From assembly GCF_003852315.1 (NCBI RefSeq), contig NZ_CP027762.1, forward strand, positions 1,283,501-1,347,500: DNA of 64,000 nucleotides, written 5' to 3'. The notes under the pieces were generated by a model, which worked only from the letters and a program-made list of their open reading frames with translations, searched no databases and was not told the DNA's origin. Positions 25,356 to 34,600 of the stretch are shown piece by piece; positions within the stretch are counted from its first letter, which is position 1; each line of letters starts with the position of its first letter. A program made the position numbers and the translations under genes. Source of the stretch: Pseudomonas sp. LBUM920 (GTDB lineage: Bacteria > Pseudomonadota > Gammaproteobacteria > Pseudomonadales > Pseudomonadaceae).

Positions 25356-26081
25356 ATGCAGAGCGCGCGGCCAGGCAATGAATCGGGTGAAATCGGTGAT
25401 AACCCGCGCGCGTATGCGCGATGGGTGATGCACGCTGCGCAATTGGGTGATGCCGATGCGCAGGCGACCTTGGGTCAGTTGTTGCTGGAGGGTCGGGGCA
25501 TACAAAAGGACGAAGCGTTGGCGCTGAGCTGGTTTCGCATCAGCGCACGTCAGGACCACCCGATGGCCATCAACATGATCGGGCGCTGCCTTGAAAACGG
25601 CTGGGGCTGCGAAATCGACCTGCCGGACGCCGCCGAGCATTACCGCAAAGCGGGCGACCTTGGGCTGGATTGGGGGCTGTATAACTACGGCCAGTTGCTG
25701 ACGCGCGGTCGCGGTGTCGAGCGCGACCTTGTCGCCGCGTATGAGTTGTTCGAGCAGGCGGCGGCCAAAGGGCATGCCAAATCGATGAACCTGCTGGGGC
25801 GGTTCCACCATGAAGGCGTCGTGGTGTCCAAGGATGTGCAACTGGCGCGGCAGTGGTATCAGCGCTCAGCCGAGGCGGGCGATTTTCGCGGGCAATACAA
25901 CCACGCTGCCGAGCTGGCCGAAACCGGCGATGAGTCGCAGGCCTGCCTGTGGCTGGAGCGCGCACTGGCGACGGCAACACCCGGGTTTTTGCAGGCGGCT
26001 TATCCGGTGTTGCTGGGCTCCGCCCTCAGCGGCATTCGTGACATGGGCCTGCGGTATCAGCGCCAGGCGCTGCAGGCATAA
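25356..26081 (+). CDS. Sel1 repeat family protein
   Basis: 241 residues made of four to five Sel1-like repeats (for example GDADAQATLGQLLLEGRGIQ, NYGQLLTRGRGVERD, SMNLLGRFHHEGVVVSKD), an alpha-alpha solenoid used for protein contacts. No signal peptide. In P. aeruginosa a related gene (PA4516) follows piuC next to the PiuA receptor, so a link with iron uptake is likely but undefined. Start ATG at 25356; its ribosome-binding site is weak and an in-frame GTG at 25344 is possible. Confidence 0.82.
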   Translation: MQSARPGNESGEIGDNPRAYARWVMHAAQLGDADAQATLGQLLLEGRGIQKDEALALSWFRISARQDHPMAINMIGRCLENGWGCEIDLPDAAEHYRKAGDLGLDWGLYNYGQLLTRGRGVERDLVAAYELFEQAAAKGHAKSMNLLGRFHHEGVVVSKDVQLARQWYQRSAEAGDFRGQYNHAAELAETGDESQACLWLERALATATPGFLQAAYPVLLGSALSGIRDMGLRYQRQALQA

Positions 26082-26082
26082 A

Positions 26083-26116
26083 AAAAGCCCCTGGCCTTTC
26101 GGCACAGGGGCTTTTC
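26083..26116. terminator. Bidirectional terminator between the Sel1 gene and glpD
   Basis: AAAAGCCCCTG / CAGGGGCTTTT stem between convergent genes, with A and T runs on either side. Confidence 0.85.
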
Positions 26117-26128
26117 ACGACGGCTTGA

Positions 26129-27667
26129 TCAGGCCGCTTCGATCTTCGCGCGGTTCTGCTCGACCTTGGACAGGTAACGCTGCACGTTGGCCTGTTCCTC
26201 TGGGGTGGTGAACAGCCCAAGTTTGGTACGGCGCCACAACACGTCCTGCGGTTGCGTTGCCCATTCTTCGGCGCACAGGTAATCGACTTCGCGGGTGTAC
26301 AGGCCGCCACCCAGGTGATCGCCCAGGTCAGCCAGCGACTGCACACCTTCGAGCAAGCGCCAGGTGCGGCTGCCGTAGGTGGTGGACCAACGACGCGCGA
26401 TCTCGGCCGGAACCCAGTTGAACTTGGCGCGAATTGCCTCGGCCAGCGCTTCTGGCGTGGTCATGTTCTCGCCGCCCGGCAGGCTGGCCGTGGCCGTCCA
26501 GCTTGGACGCATCTGGGTGAAGAACGGCGCCAGCTGCGCCATCGCCGACTCGGCGAGTTTGCGGTAGGTGGTCAGCTTGCCGCCGAACACCGACAGGATT
26601 GGCGCCTCGCCAGTGCCGCCAGACAGCGACAAGGTGTAATCGCGGGTAATGGCCGACGGGTTATCCGACTCGTCGTTGCACAACGGGCGCACGCCGGAGT
26701 AAGTGTGGACGATGTCGTCGCGGCTCAACTGCTTCTTGAAGTGGGCATTCACCACTTTAAGCATGTAGTCGGTTTCACCTTCGGTAATCGCTACTTTCGC
26801 CGGGTCGCCTGTGTATTCGCGGTCGGTGGTGCCGATGATGGTCAGGTGGTTCAGGTACGGAATGGTGAAGACAATGCGCTGGTCTTCGTTCTGCAGGATG
26901 TGTGCGTGGGCACCCTCATACAGTTTCGGCACGATCAGGTGGCTGCCCTGGATCAAGCGGATGCCGTAAGGCGAATCCAGCTTCAGGTCTTCCTTGATGA
27001 ACTTGGCGACCCATGGGCCGGCGGCGTTCACGAGGGCGCGGGCGCGGATCGAGAACAGGCTGCCATCGGCGCGCTCCATGTTCATTTCCCACATGCCGTT
27101 GTTGCGGTGCGCGCTGATGCAACGGGTCTGGGTGTGGATATGCGCGCCTTTTTCGCGAGCGGCCATGGCGTTCAACACCACCAGGCGGGCGTCATCGACC
27201 CAGCAGTCGGAGTATTCGAAGCCTTTGGTGATTTCGCTTTTCAGCGGGCTGTCAGGGCCGAACTTGAGGCTCTTGGAACCGGCGAGTTTTTCACGCTTGC
27301 CCAAGTGGTCATACAGGAACAGGCCAGCACGAATCATCCACGCCGGGCGCAGGTGCGGGCGGTGTGGCAACACAAAACGCATTTGCTTGACGATATGCGG
27401 GGCCTTGGCCAGCAGCACTTCACGTTCGGCCAGGGCTTCGCGCACCAGGCGGAATTCGTAATGTTCGAGGTAACGCAGGCCACCGTGGATCAGCTTGCTG
27501 CTGGCCGAGGACGTGTGGCTGGCCAAGTCGTCCTTTTCGCAAAGGAATACCGACAAACCGCGACCGGCTGCGTCTGCTGCGATGCCGACGCCATTGATCC
27601 CGCCACCAATTACGGCAACGTCATAGACTTCGGCAAGCGGTGGAGCAGGCAAGGTGGAAGGGTTCAT
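26129..27667 (-). CDS. glpD: Aerobic glycerol-3-phosphate dehydrogenase
   Basis: 512-residue FAD enzyme oxidising glycerol 3-phosphate to dihydroxyacetone phosphate at the inner membrane and passing electrons to quinone. The N-terminal dinucleotide motif is GGGINGVGIAADAAGRG (about 22). Other motifs are SSKLIHGGLRYLEHYEFRLV and the C-terminal VDYLCAEEWATQPQDVLWRRTKLG, all typical of GlpD. A GlpR-type operator precedes it. It is separately transcribed from glpR. Confidence 0.97.
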   Translation of the reverse strand: MNPSTLPAPPLAEVYDVAVIGGGINGVGIAADAAGRGLSVFLCEKDDLASHTSSASSKLIHGGLRYLEHYEFRLVREALAEREVLLAKAPHIVKQMRFVLPHRPHLRPAWMIRAGLFLYDHLGKREKLAGSKSLKFGPDSPLKSEITKGFEYSDCWVDDARLVVLNAMAAREKGAHIHTQTRCISAHRNNGMWEMNMERADGSLFSIRARALVNAAGPWVAKFIKEDLKLDSPYGIRLIQGSHLIVPKLYEGAHAHILQNEDQRIVFTIPYLNHLTIIGTTDREYTGDPAKVAITEGETDYMLKVVNAHFKKQLSRDDIVHTYSGVRPLCNDESDNPSAITRDYTLSLSGGTGEAPILSVFGGKLTTYRKLAESAMAQLAPFFTQMRPSWTATASLPGGENMTTPEALAEAIRAKFNWVPAEIARRWSTTYGSRTWRLLEGVQSLADLGDHLGGGLYTREVDYLCAEEWATQPQDVLWRRTKLGLFTTPEEQANVQRYLSKVEQNRAKIEAA

Positions 27668-27696
27668 CGGCTAGCCTCGCGATCTTTTCGTCTTGG

Positions 27697-27719
27697 AATT
27701 CGAACATTAATGTTCATTT
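27697..27719. promoter_or_regulatory. GlpR operator of glpD
   Basis: Near-perfect palindrome centred on ATTAAT. One half reads AATGTTCGAA, which fits the E. coli GlpR half-site WATKYTCGWW fully; the other reads AATGTTCATT with one mismatch. It lies about 30 bp upstream of the glpD start. Confidence 0.65.
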
Positions 27720-27826
27720 GCGAAAATGGTAGCTGATAAACGCGCGCACAGCCAGCCAACTTCGATTGAAAAAACTCATCGAAGGGGGGCAAAGGGAAAA
27801 TTTGTGAACATGAGGGTGGCAGATAG

Positions 27827-27900
27827 ATCGCCATCGGGGGCAAGCCCCCTCCCACAGATTGATCGCATTCCAGTGTGGGAGAGGCTTGCCCTCGATAGCG
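27827..27900. repeat. REP doublet of a third class
   Basis: ATCGGGGGCAAGCCCCCTCC and its inverted partner GTGGGAGAGGCTTGCCCTCG face each other between glpD and the 3' end of glpR. This 245-bp gap otherwise contains only the glpD promoter region. Confidence 0.8.
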
Positions 27901-27912
27901 CCAGTAACGGCG

Positions 27913-28668
27913 CTAAACGACTTCCAGCCGAACCTTGTGCTGGTTCAACAACTGCACCAGCGCCGGCACCGGCTGCTGATCGGTCACCAAGCAGTCCACC
28001 AGGCTGATCGGCCCCAAACGAATCATGGCATTGCGCCCGAATTTGCTTGAGTCGGCCGCCAGGATCACCTGGCGCGCATTGGCAATGATCGCCTGGGAAA
28101 CCCGCACTTCCTGGTAATCGAAGTCGAGCAGGCTGCCGTCTTCGTCAATACCGCTGATGCCCACCAGGGCGAAGTCGACCTTGAACTGGTTGATGAAATC
28201 GACGCTCGCCTGACCGACCACACCACCGTCACGGCGCACATTGCCGCCGGTCAACAGTACGTCGAAGTCGTCCTTGGCACTGAGCATGGTGGCGACGTTG
28301 AGGTTGTTGGTGATAATTTTCAGGTGATTGTGATTGAGCAGCGCGCGCGCGATCGACTCGGTGGTGGTGCCGATATTGATGAACAGCGAGGCATGATCAG
28401 GAATTTGTGCGGCAATGGCTTCACCGATGCGTTGTTTCTCATCGCGCATCTGGTCGGCACGCATGGCGTACGCGGTGTTCTCGACACTGGAGTCATAGGC
28501 CGCGCCGCCGTGGTAGCGGCGCAGCAGATTGGCGTCCGCCAGCTGATTGATATCGCGGCGGATGGTTTGCGGGGTGACAACGAATAGCTGCGCCATCTCC
28601 TCGATACTGACATAGCCGCGTTCGCGGACCAGTTCGAGGATTTGTTGCTGGCGGGGAGGCAGATTCAT
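27913..28668 (-). CDS. glpR: DeoR-family glycerol-3-phosphate regulon repressor
   Basis: 251 residues: N-terminal DeoR winged HTH (VSIEEMAQLFVVTPQTIRRDINQLAD, about 18-44) and a sugar-phosphate sensor domain (NIGTTTESIARALLNH, GGNVRRDGGVVG, ILAADSSKFGR). It represses glpD and glpFK until glycerol 3-phosphate binds. It lies 95 bp after glpK on the same strand, so it may be partly cotranscribed with glpFK. Confidence 0.95.
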   Translation of the reverse strand: MNLPPRQQQILELVRERGYVSIEEMAQLFVVTPQTIRRDINQLADANLLRRYHGGAAYDSSVENTAYAMRADQMRDEKQRIGEAIAAQIPDHASLFINIGTTTESIARALLNHNHLKIITNNLNVATMLSAKDDFDVLLTGGNVRRDGGVVGQASVDFINQFKVDFALVGISGIDEDGSLLDFDYQEVRVSQAIIANARQVILAADSSKFGRNAMIRLGPISLVDCLVTDQQPVPALVQLLNQHKVRLEVV

Positions 28669-28763
28669 GGGGCGTCCTTTGGGCTGCCATACAAAAGTGG
28701 CCCATGATGACGCAGCACGCCGCTCCCCGCCAGTTACAACCCTATGTGGGTCCGGCGCTTGGC

Positions 28764-30269
28764 TTATTCAGCGCCTTCGTGCGGTTCCCAATCGCGGGTA
28801 CGGCTTACCGCTTTCTGCCAGCCGGCGTAGAGTTTTTCTTTGGCGGCTTCGTCCAGCGTGGGTTCGAATTCACGCTCGATCACGGCCTTGCCGCGCAGCT
28901 CGTCAAGGCTGCCCCAGAAACCACAGGCCAGGCCGGCCAGGTAAGCGGCGCCCAGCGCGGTGGTCTCGCGCATTTGCGGGCGCTCGACCCGAGTGCCGAG
29001 GATGTCGGCCTGGAACTGCATCAAGAAGTTGTTGGCGACTGCGCCACCGTCCACACGCAGGGCTTTGAGGCGTTCGCCGGAGTCCTGTTGCATGGCGTCC
29101 AATACGTCGCGGGTCTGGTAGGCAATCGACTCCAGGGCTGCACGAATGATGTGATCAACCCGTACGCCACGGGTCAGGCCGAACAGCGCGCCACGCGCAT
29201 ACGGGTCCCAGTAAGGCGCGCCCAGGCCGGTGAAGGCCGGGACCAGGTATACGCCGTTGCTGTCTTTGACCTTGCCGGCGAAGTATTCGGTGTCGGTTGC
29301 ATCGGCAATGATCTTCAGCTCGTCACGCAGCCACTGTACGGTGGAACCACCGTTGAATACCGCGCCTTCCAGGGCGTAGGCCACTTCGCCGCGGGGACCG
29401 CAAGCGATGGTGGTGAGCATGCCGTGCTGGGATTTGACGGCCTTGTCGCCGGTGTTCATCAGCAGGAAGCAGCCGGTGCCGTAAGTGTTCTTGGCCTGAC
29501 CCGCTTCTACGCACATCTGGCCGAACAGGGCCGCTTGCTGGTCACCGGCGATGCCGCCGATGGCGATACCGCTTTTGGTACGGCCGTAGATTTCCGAAGA
29601 CGATTTGACTTGCGGCAGCATTTCGCGCGGCACGTCGAGAATCTCCAGCATCTTCGCATCCCACTCCAGGGTGTGGATGTTGAAGAGCATGGTGCGCGAG
29701 GCGTTGGTGTAATCGGTAACGTGGGTTTTGCCGCCGGTAAATTTCCAGATCAGCCAGCTGTCGATGGTGCCGAACAGCAGCTCGCCGTTGCGCGCACGCT
29801 CACGGCTGCCTTCGACGTTGTCGAGGATCCACTTGAGCTTGGTACCGGAGAAGTACGGGTCGGTGACCAGGCCGGTGGTGTCATTGATGTACTGCTCGTG
29901 ACCATCACGCTTGAGCTGCTGGCAGATCTCGGTGCTGCGCCGGCATTGCCACACGATCGCGTTGTAGATCGGACGGCCAGTGATCTTGTCCCAGACCACG
30001 GTGGTTTCACGCTGGTTGGTGATACCGATGGCAGCGACCTGGTCATGGTGCAGGCCGGCTTGTGCCAGGGCCTCGACCATCACCGCGCTTTGGGTGGCGA
30101 AGATTTCCATCGGGTCATGCTCGACCCAGCCGGCTTGCGGGTAATGCTGAGTGAATTCGCGCTGGGCGGTGCAGACCACGTTGGCGTCACGGTCAAAGAT
30201 GATCGCCCGCGAACTGGTGGTGCCCTGATCAAGGGCAATGATGTAGTTCTTATTCTGAATATCGGTCAT
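28764..30269 (-). CDS. glpK: Glycerol kinase
   Basis: 501-residue FGGY kinase phosphorylating glycerol to glycerol 3-phosphate. Visible motifs are the N-terminal ALDQGTTSSRAIIFD (about 10), the substrate-contact Arg-Glu in NQRETTVVW, and the ATP-site sequence GGIAGDQQAALFGQ. Length matches the family. It lies 80 bp after glpF in the same orientation, forming glpFK. Confidence 0.97.
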   Translation of the reverse strand: MTDIQNKNYIIALDQGTTSSRAIIFDRDANVVCTAQREFTQHYPQAGWVEHDPMEIFATQSAVMVEALAQAGLHHDQVAAIGITNQRETTVVWDKITGRPIYNAIVWQCRRSTEICQQLKRDGHEQYINDTTGLVTDPYFSGTKLKWILDNVEGSRERARNGELLFGTIDSWLIWKFTGGKTHVTDYTNASRTMLFNIHTLEWDAKMLEILDVPREMLPQVKSSSEIYGRTKSGIAIGGIAGDQQAALFGQMCVEAGQAKNTYGTGCFLLMNTGDKAVKSQHGMLTTIACGPRGEVAYALEGAVFNGGSTVQWLRDELKIIADATDTEYFAGKVKDSNGVYLVPAFTGLGAPYWDPYARGALFGLTRGVRVDHIIRAALESIAYQTRDVLDAMQQDSGERLKALRVDGGAVANNFLMQFQADILGTRVERPQMRETTALGAAYLAGLACGFWGSLDELRGKAVIEREFEPTLDEAAKEKLYAGWQKAVSRTRDWEPHEGAE

Positions 30270-30349
30270 GTCGATTGCCTTGGACGGAAAATAAGAGAGT
30301 AAGGAATCAGCCTGGGCCGCAAAGGGGCAGAGGGACCAGGCTGGCGCTA

Positions 30350-31204
30350 TCAGGAAATACGCGTCTTGCCGTTGACAGCCGTGTCAGGTGTTTCATCTAT
30401 AGCAGGTGTGGCGCTCGGCAGATGACGGGCAATCAGCCCGCGATAGGCCGCAGCACCGAGGCAGGCGCCGACAATCGGCGCGAAAATCGGAATCAGGAAG
30501 TAAGGAATATCGCGGCCACCGGTAAAGGCCATTTCACCCCAGCCGGCGAAAAAGGTCATCAGCTTGGGCCCGAAATCCCGCGCCGGGTTCATCGCAAAGC
30601 CGGTCAGTGGGCCCATGGCACTGCCAATCACCGCGATCAACAGGCCGATCAGCAGCGGGGCCAACGGGCCGCGTGGCAGGCCGTTGTTGTCGTCGGTAAG
30701 GGCCATGATCACGCCCATCAGGATGGCGGTGATGACCATTTCCACCAGAAACGCCTGGGCTGTGCTCAGCAGGGCATGCGGGTAGGTGGAGAACACCGAC
30801 GCCAGCTCCAGGCTGGCCTGGGAGCCGCGAACCATGTGGTGGGTTTGTTCGTAATCGAAAAAGAGATTGCTGTAGAGCGTGTACACCAGCGCGGCGGAGC
30901 AAAAGGCGCCGGCGACCTGGGCGAGGATATAGAAGGGCAGTTTGCGTTTTTCGAAATCGGCAAAAATGCACAGGGCGATGCTCACCGCCGGATTGAGGTG
31001 AGCCCCGGAAATACCGGCGCTCAGGTAGATCGCCATGCTGACGCCGATCCCCCAGATGATACTGATTTCCCACAACCCAAAGCTGGCACCCGCGACCTTG
31101 AGCGCAGCGACACATCCTGTACCGAAGAAGATCAGAAGCGCAGTCCCCAGGAATTCGGCCATGCATTGGCTCGAAAGTGAAGGCTGTTGAAGAGCAGTTG
31201 TCAT
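30350..31204 (-). CDS. glpF: Glycerol uptake facilitator (aquaglyceroporin)
   Basis: 284 residues, six transmembrane helices and the two pore NPA motifs, HLNPAV and MNPARD, of the MIP family; the Asp after the second NPAR marks an aquaglyceroporin. Start at ATG 31204 with GAGG upstream; an in-frame ATG at 31246 would add 14 polar residues. First gene of glpFK. Confidence 0.95.
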   Translation of the reverse strand: MTTALQQPSLSSQCMAEFLGTALLIFFGTGCVAALKVAGASFGLWEISIIWGIGVSMAIYLSAGISGAHLNPAVSIALCIFADFEKRKLPFYILAQVAGAFCSAALVYTLYSNLFFDYEQTHHMVRGSQASLELASVFSTYPHALLSTAQAFLVEMVITAILMGVIMALTDDNNGLPRGPLAPLLIGLLIAVIGSAMGPLTGFAMNPARDFGPKLMTFFAGWGEMAFTGGRDIPYFLIPIFAPIVGACLGAAAYRGLIARHLPSATPAIDETPDTAVNGKTRIS

Positions 31205-31329
31205 GGAAAACCTCAATTGTTGTTCTTGTTTGGCGCGCGGCCTCAACGGGCTGTTGCGCGATTTTCACCGTGGCGAGGATCCCCATCCAGGACATGGCTT
31301 ATTGCTGGAGTACCGCAGGTGCTATTCCT

Positions 31330-31425
31330 ACAGTATTCGGAAACGAAAAAATATAGACAAGAATGACGGCTGTCAAAGGTCGAAAGTGAACCATTGGTCA
31401 TTTTCGAACTATTGTTCTGGTGAAT
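31330..31425. promoter_or_regulatory. glpF upstream region with GlpR-like half-sites
   Basis: The 327-bp gap between glpF and ybaK is AT-rich relative to its surroundings. CATTTTCGAA near 31400 matches nine of ten positions of the GlpR half-site, and reverse-strand TTTTTTCGTT (about 31344-31353) also resembles one. No gene is credible in this gap. Confidence 0.4.
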
Positions 31426-31531
31426 GATCACGCTTACGCCGATTGGTACGTCTCGCGGGAGTGGCGCACTAGAGCGTTTTGCTTACGCTTGGCCTAGAAT
31501 TGGCCCTCTGTTTGCCATGCCCGGAGTAGCC

Positions 31532-32002
31532 ATGACCCCCGCACTGGACCTGTTGAAAAAAGTTCGTGCCGAACATCACATCCACAGTTACGAACATGAC
31601 CCCAAGGCAGCCTCCTATGGCCTGGAGGCTGCGGAAAAGTTGGGGCTTGACCCCGCGCAGGTGTTCAAGACCTTGCTGGCCAGCAGTGAGAAAGGGGAAT
31701 TGTTGGTGGCAGTGGTGCCGGTCGTCGGAAGTCTGGATTTAAAGGCGCTCGCCCATGCGGCCGGGGTGAAAAAGGTCGAAATGGCTGATCCAGCGGCGGC
31801 TCAGCGCTCGACCGGTTATTTGTTGGGAGGCATCAGCCCGTTGGGGCAGAAGAAGCGTCTGCGCACTTTTATTGATGTGACGGCGCAGCCGTTCGCGACG
31901 ATTTTTGTCAGTGCCGGGAGGAGGGGTTTGGAAGTTGAGCTGCCGGCGGCGGTGCTGGCTGAGCATACCCAGGCCACATTCGCGCCGATTGGCCGGGCCT
32001 GA
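31532..32002 (+). CDS. ybaK: Cys-tRNA(Pro) deacylase, YbaK family
   Basis: 156-residue YbaK/EbsC-type editing protein that hydrolyses mischarged Cys-tRNA(Pro). Sequence features are SYEHDPKAASYGLEAAEKLG, the catalytic Lys region QVFKTLLA (about 46) and GGISPLGQKKRLRTFID near 105. Start at 31532 with GGAG upstream. Single gene; transcribed divergently from glpF. Confidence 0.93.
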   Translation: MTPALDLLKKVRAEHHIHSYEHDPKAASYGLEAAEKLGLDPAQVFKTLLASSEKGELLVAVVPVVGSLDLKALAHAAGVKKVEMADPAAAQRSTGYLLGGISPLGQKKRLRTFIDVTAQPFATIFVSAGRRGLEVELPAAVLAEHTQATFAPIGRA

Positions 32003-32030
32003 ATTTCACTGTTGAAGAGCATGACATCCA

Positions 32031-32136
32031 CTGTGGGAGCGGGCTTGCCCGCGATGCAAGCGCCTCGGTCTTTCAGTCAGACCGAGGTGATGCTATCGCA
32101 GGCAAGCCAGCTCCCACACAAGCCAGCTTCCACCTG
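32031..32136. repeat. REPIN with mixed arms plus a REP fragment
   Basis: The left arm is GTGGGAGCGGGCTTGCCCGC, while the right arm is GCAGGCAAGCCAGCTCCCAC, so the two arms come from different REP variants. A partial third copy (AGCCAGCTTCCACCTG) follows. Confidence 0.8.
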
Positions 32137-32150
32137 TTGAGTCGGTTTCG

Positions 32151-33260
32151 TCAGTTAACGGGGCTGTAACGCCTTACCCCGGACTCGGACTGCGGAATCT
32201 GCGCCGCAACGCTGCCCGATGCCTGAAACAACACCAGATGCTCAGCCGCCACTCGGATCCCCACATCCGCGCCGACCTGGTGATCTGCATGGCTGGGGAA
32301 AATCGACTCCAGTTGTGCACCGGTCGGTAATTGCAGGCGGTACAAGGTCGAAGCGCCAAGGAACGTTTTGCCGACAATCCGCGCTTTCAACGCGCTTTCC
32401 GGTGCATAAACGATGTCATCCGGGCGCAGCAGCACGTCCACCGCGCCGCCGGTGGGCCAGGTGTAGGCACGATTACCGCGCAGGTCGCCGAGTTCGGTGC
32501 TGACCGATTCCGGCGAACTCAACTGGCCACGGATGAAATAACCCTGGCCGATAAAGCTCGCGACATACGGCGTCTGCGGTTCGTGATAGAGGTTGTAGGG
32601 CGTGTCCCACTGCTCCAGGCGGCCTTCCTTGAACACACCGACCTGATCGCTCACGGCGAAGGCTTCTTCCTGATCATGGGTGACCAGAATCGCACTGGTG
32701 CCGCGCGCCTTGAGAATGTCGCGCACCTCGTGGCTGAGCTTGCGCCGCAGTTCGCCGTCGAGGTTGGAGAACGGCTCATCGAGCAGCAAGAGTTGCGGCT
32801 CCGGCGCCAGGGCGCGGGCGAGGGCGACGCGTTGTTGCTGGCCGCCGGAAAGCTCATGGGGAAATCGTTTGCCCAGGTTCTTCAGGTTGACCAACTCGAG
32901 CAACTCAGCGACCACGCGGTCTTTTTGTGGGTGCTTGCGAATGCCGAAGGCGATGTTGTCGGCCACGCTCAAGTGCGGGAACAGCGCGTAGTCCTGAAAC
33001 ACCATGCCGATCCGGCGTTTCTCCGGTGCGAGGGTGAAGCCGGCACTGGAGATCACGTCGCCGGCCAGGCTGATTTCACCTTCGTGCACCGGTTCAAACC
33101 CGGCGATCGCGCGCAAGGTAGTGGTTTTGCCACAGCCCGAAGAGCCCAGCAGGCAGCCGATGTCGCCCGCGTTGAGGTGCAGGTTGAGGTTCTGCACCAC
33201 GCGTTGGTCTTGATAGCCGCATGCCAGATTGCGCAGGTTCAGCAGTAATGGCTGGCTCAT
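32151..33260 (-). CDS. ABC transporter ATPase, FbpC/PotA type
   Basis: 369 residues: Walker A GSSGCGKTT (about 40), signature ELSGGQQQRVALARAL, Walker B LLLLDEPFSNLD, switch VTHDQEEAF, then a TOBE-type C-terminal domain (about 285-355). The FbpC/PotA class drives iron(III), spermidine or similar uptake. No permease or binding protein is adjacent, so the substrate is unknown. Its start overlaps the argF stop by 4 nt, and the same pairing is known in P. aeruginosa (PA3538 and argF), but their functional link is unclear. Confidence 0.9.
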   Translation of the reverse strand: MSQPLLLNLRNLACGYQDQRVVQNLNLHLNAGDIGCLLGSSGCGKTTTLRAIAGFEPVHEGEISLAGDVISSAGFTLAPEKRRIGMVFQDYALFPHLSVADNIAFGIRKHPQKDRVVAELLELVNLKNLGKRFPHELSGGQQQRVALARALAPEPQLLLLDEPFSNLDGELRRKLSHEVRDILKARGTSAILVTHDQEEAFAVSDQVGVFKEGRLEQWDTPYNLYHEPQTPYVASFIGQGYFIRGQLSSPESVSTELGDLRGNRAYTWPTGGAVDVLLRPDDIVYAPESALKARIVGKTFLGASTLYRLQLPTGAQLESIFPSHADHQVGADVGIRVAAEHLVLFQASGSVAAQIPQSESGVRRYSPVN

Positions 33261-34180
33261 GCGTGGTGGTACGACGGCGGGACAAGGAATTCAAGCAACG
33301 CTTTCTGGGCGTGCAAGCGGTTTTCGGCCTGGTCCCACGCGACCGAACGCTCATCGTCGAGCAGGTCAAGGCTGATTTCTTCGCCACGGTGCGCGGGCAG
33401 GCAATGCATGAACAGCACGTCCGGCGCGGCCAGGTCGAGCAGGGCGCGGGTCACCTGGAACGGCGCGAACAGGGCCAGGCGCTTGGCGGTTTCTTCTTCC
33501 TGGCCCATGGAGGTCCAGACGTCGGTGCTTACCAGGTGCGCGCCGATCACCGCGTCACGCGGGTCACGCACGACAGTGACGCGACTGCCGGCCTGTTCCA
33601 GGAAGCGCGCGTCAGGCTCGTAGCCTTCCGGGCATGCGATGCGCAGGTGGAAGTCGAACTGGATCGCCGCTTCTATATAGCTGTTGCACATGTTGTTGCC
33701 GTCGCCGATCCAGGCCACGGTCTTGCCTTGGATCGAACCGCGATGCTCGAGGAAGGTTTGCATGTCGGCCAGCAACTGGCACGGGTGCAGGTCATCGGAC
33801 AGGCCGTTGATCACCGGTACTCGGGAGTTGGCGGAAAATTCGGTTACGGTGCTGTGGGCAAAGGTACGGATCATCACCGCATCGAGCATGCTCGACATCA
33901 CGATGGCGCTGTCGGCAATTGTCTCGCCACGGCCCAGTTGGGTATCGCGCGAGGACAGGAAGATGGCTTGGCCACCCAGCTGGATCATGCCGGCTTCGAA
34001 CGACACGCGGGTGCGCGTCGACGACTTCTCGAAAATCATCCCGAGCACACGGTTTTTCAAAGGCTCGAACAGTACGCCGCGGTTACGCAGGTCTTTAAGC
34101 TCAATGCCTCGACGGATCACGCTGACCAGCTCTTCGGGCGTGCAATCCATCAGGGAGAGAAAGTGCCTTGCGCTCATCAT
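33257..34180 (-). CDS. argF: Ornithine carbamoyltransferase, anabolic
   Basis: 307 residues. Carbamoyl-phosphate site SSTRTR (about 53), HPCQLLAD (about 133), ornithine loop region and MHCLPAHRGEE (about 264) are all intact. It makes citrulline from ornithine in arginine synthesis. The length and the lack of the longer catabolic form favour ArgF over ArcB. The ABC ATPase gene is translationally coupled downstream. A possible ArgR half-site lies upstream. Confidence 0.95.
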   Translation of the reverse strand: MMSARHFLSLMDCTPEELVSVIRRGIELKDLRNRGVLFEPLKNRVLGMIFEKSSTRTRVSFEAGMIQLGGQAIFLSSRDTQLGRGETIADSAIVMSSMLDAVMIRTFAHSTVTEFSANSRVPVINGLSDDLHPCQLLADMQTFLEHRGSIQGKTVAWIGDGNNMCNSYIEAAIQFDFHLRIACPEGYEPDARFLEQAGSRVTVVRDPRDAVIGAHLVSTDVWTSMGQEEETAKRLALFAPFQVTRALLDLAAPDVLFMHCLPAHRGEEISLDLLDDERSVAWDQAENRLHAQKALLEFLVPPSYHHA

Positions 34181-34303
34181 TAACTACCTTTTTGCAACAG
34201 ACCGCAGATACTCAAAGCCTTGTTTATTGTGACAACGGGCGAGACCTGCGGCGAAAGCCGCACGGGGCGACGAAATAGGGGAAGGCGCGATCTTATAATT
34301 AAA

Positions 34304-34319
34304 TGTCGCGTCTTACCAA
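34304..34319 (+). promoter_or_regulatory. argR box: Possible ArgR half-site upstream of argF
   Basis: TGTCGC-N8-AA, the Pseudomonas ArgR half-site pattern, occurs once about 125 bp upstream of the argF start. The rest of the 420-bp gap between argF and the oxidoreductase gene shows no gene that I can support. Confidence 0.35.
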
Positions 34320-34600
34320 TAGGGCTACGGTTTTTAAGGGTGTTCAAGAAGGGCGCTGAAGCGCTTTTGAAGACTGATTCCTGACAGCAGCGGGCCATTT
34401 GTACACTGGCGCTGAGACCTTTTGCAATGCGTGGGGGCGGGCGCAGGCTAGGCCGGGTCGGTTTCGGCGGCTCTTCGCAAGGTTTTGAAACATTTGCTCA
34501 TGGTCTGGCCTGATGCCTCTCGATTCACGGGGCGAACCTTACTGGTACGCGCTCAGGTGACGGGCCATAGTTGGCTCAAAGCCCAATAAAGAGACTGGCC

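Noticed and set aside
28704..30302. Plus-strand open frame opposite glpK
   Set aside because: Antisense shadow of glpK, which has every family motif.
31243..31431. Minus-strand frame upstream of glpF as a gene
   Set aside because: No ribosome-binding site, low coding character, and it covers the GlpR-like promoter region.
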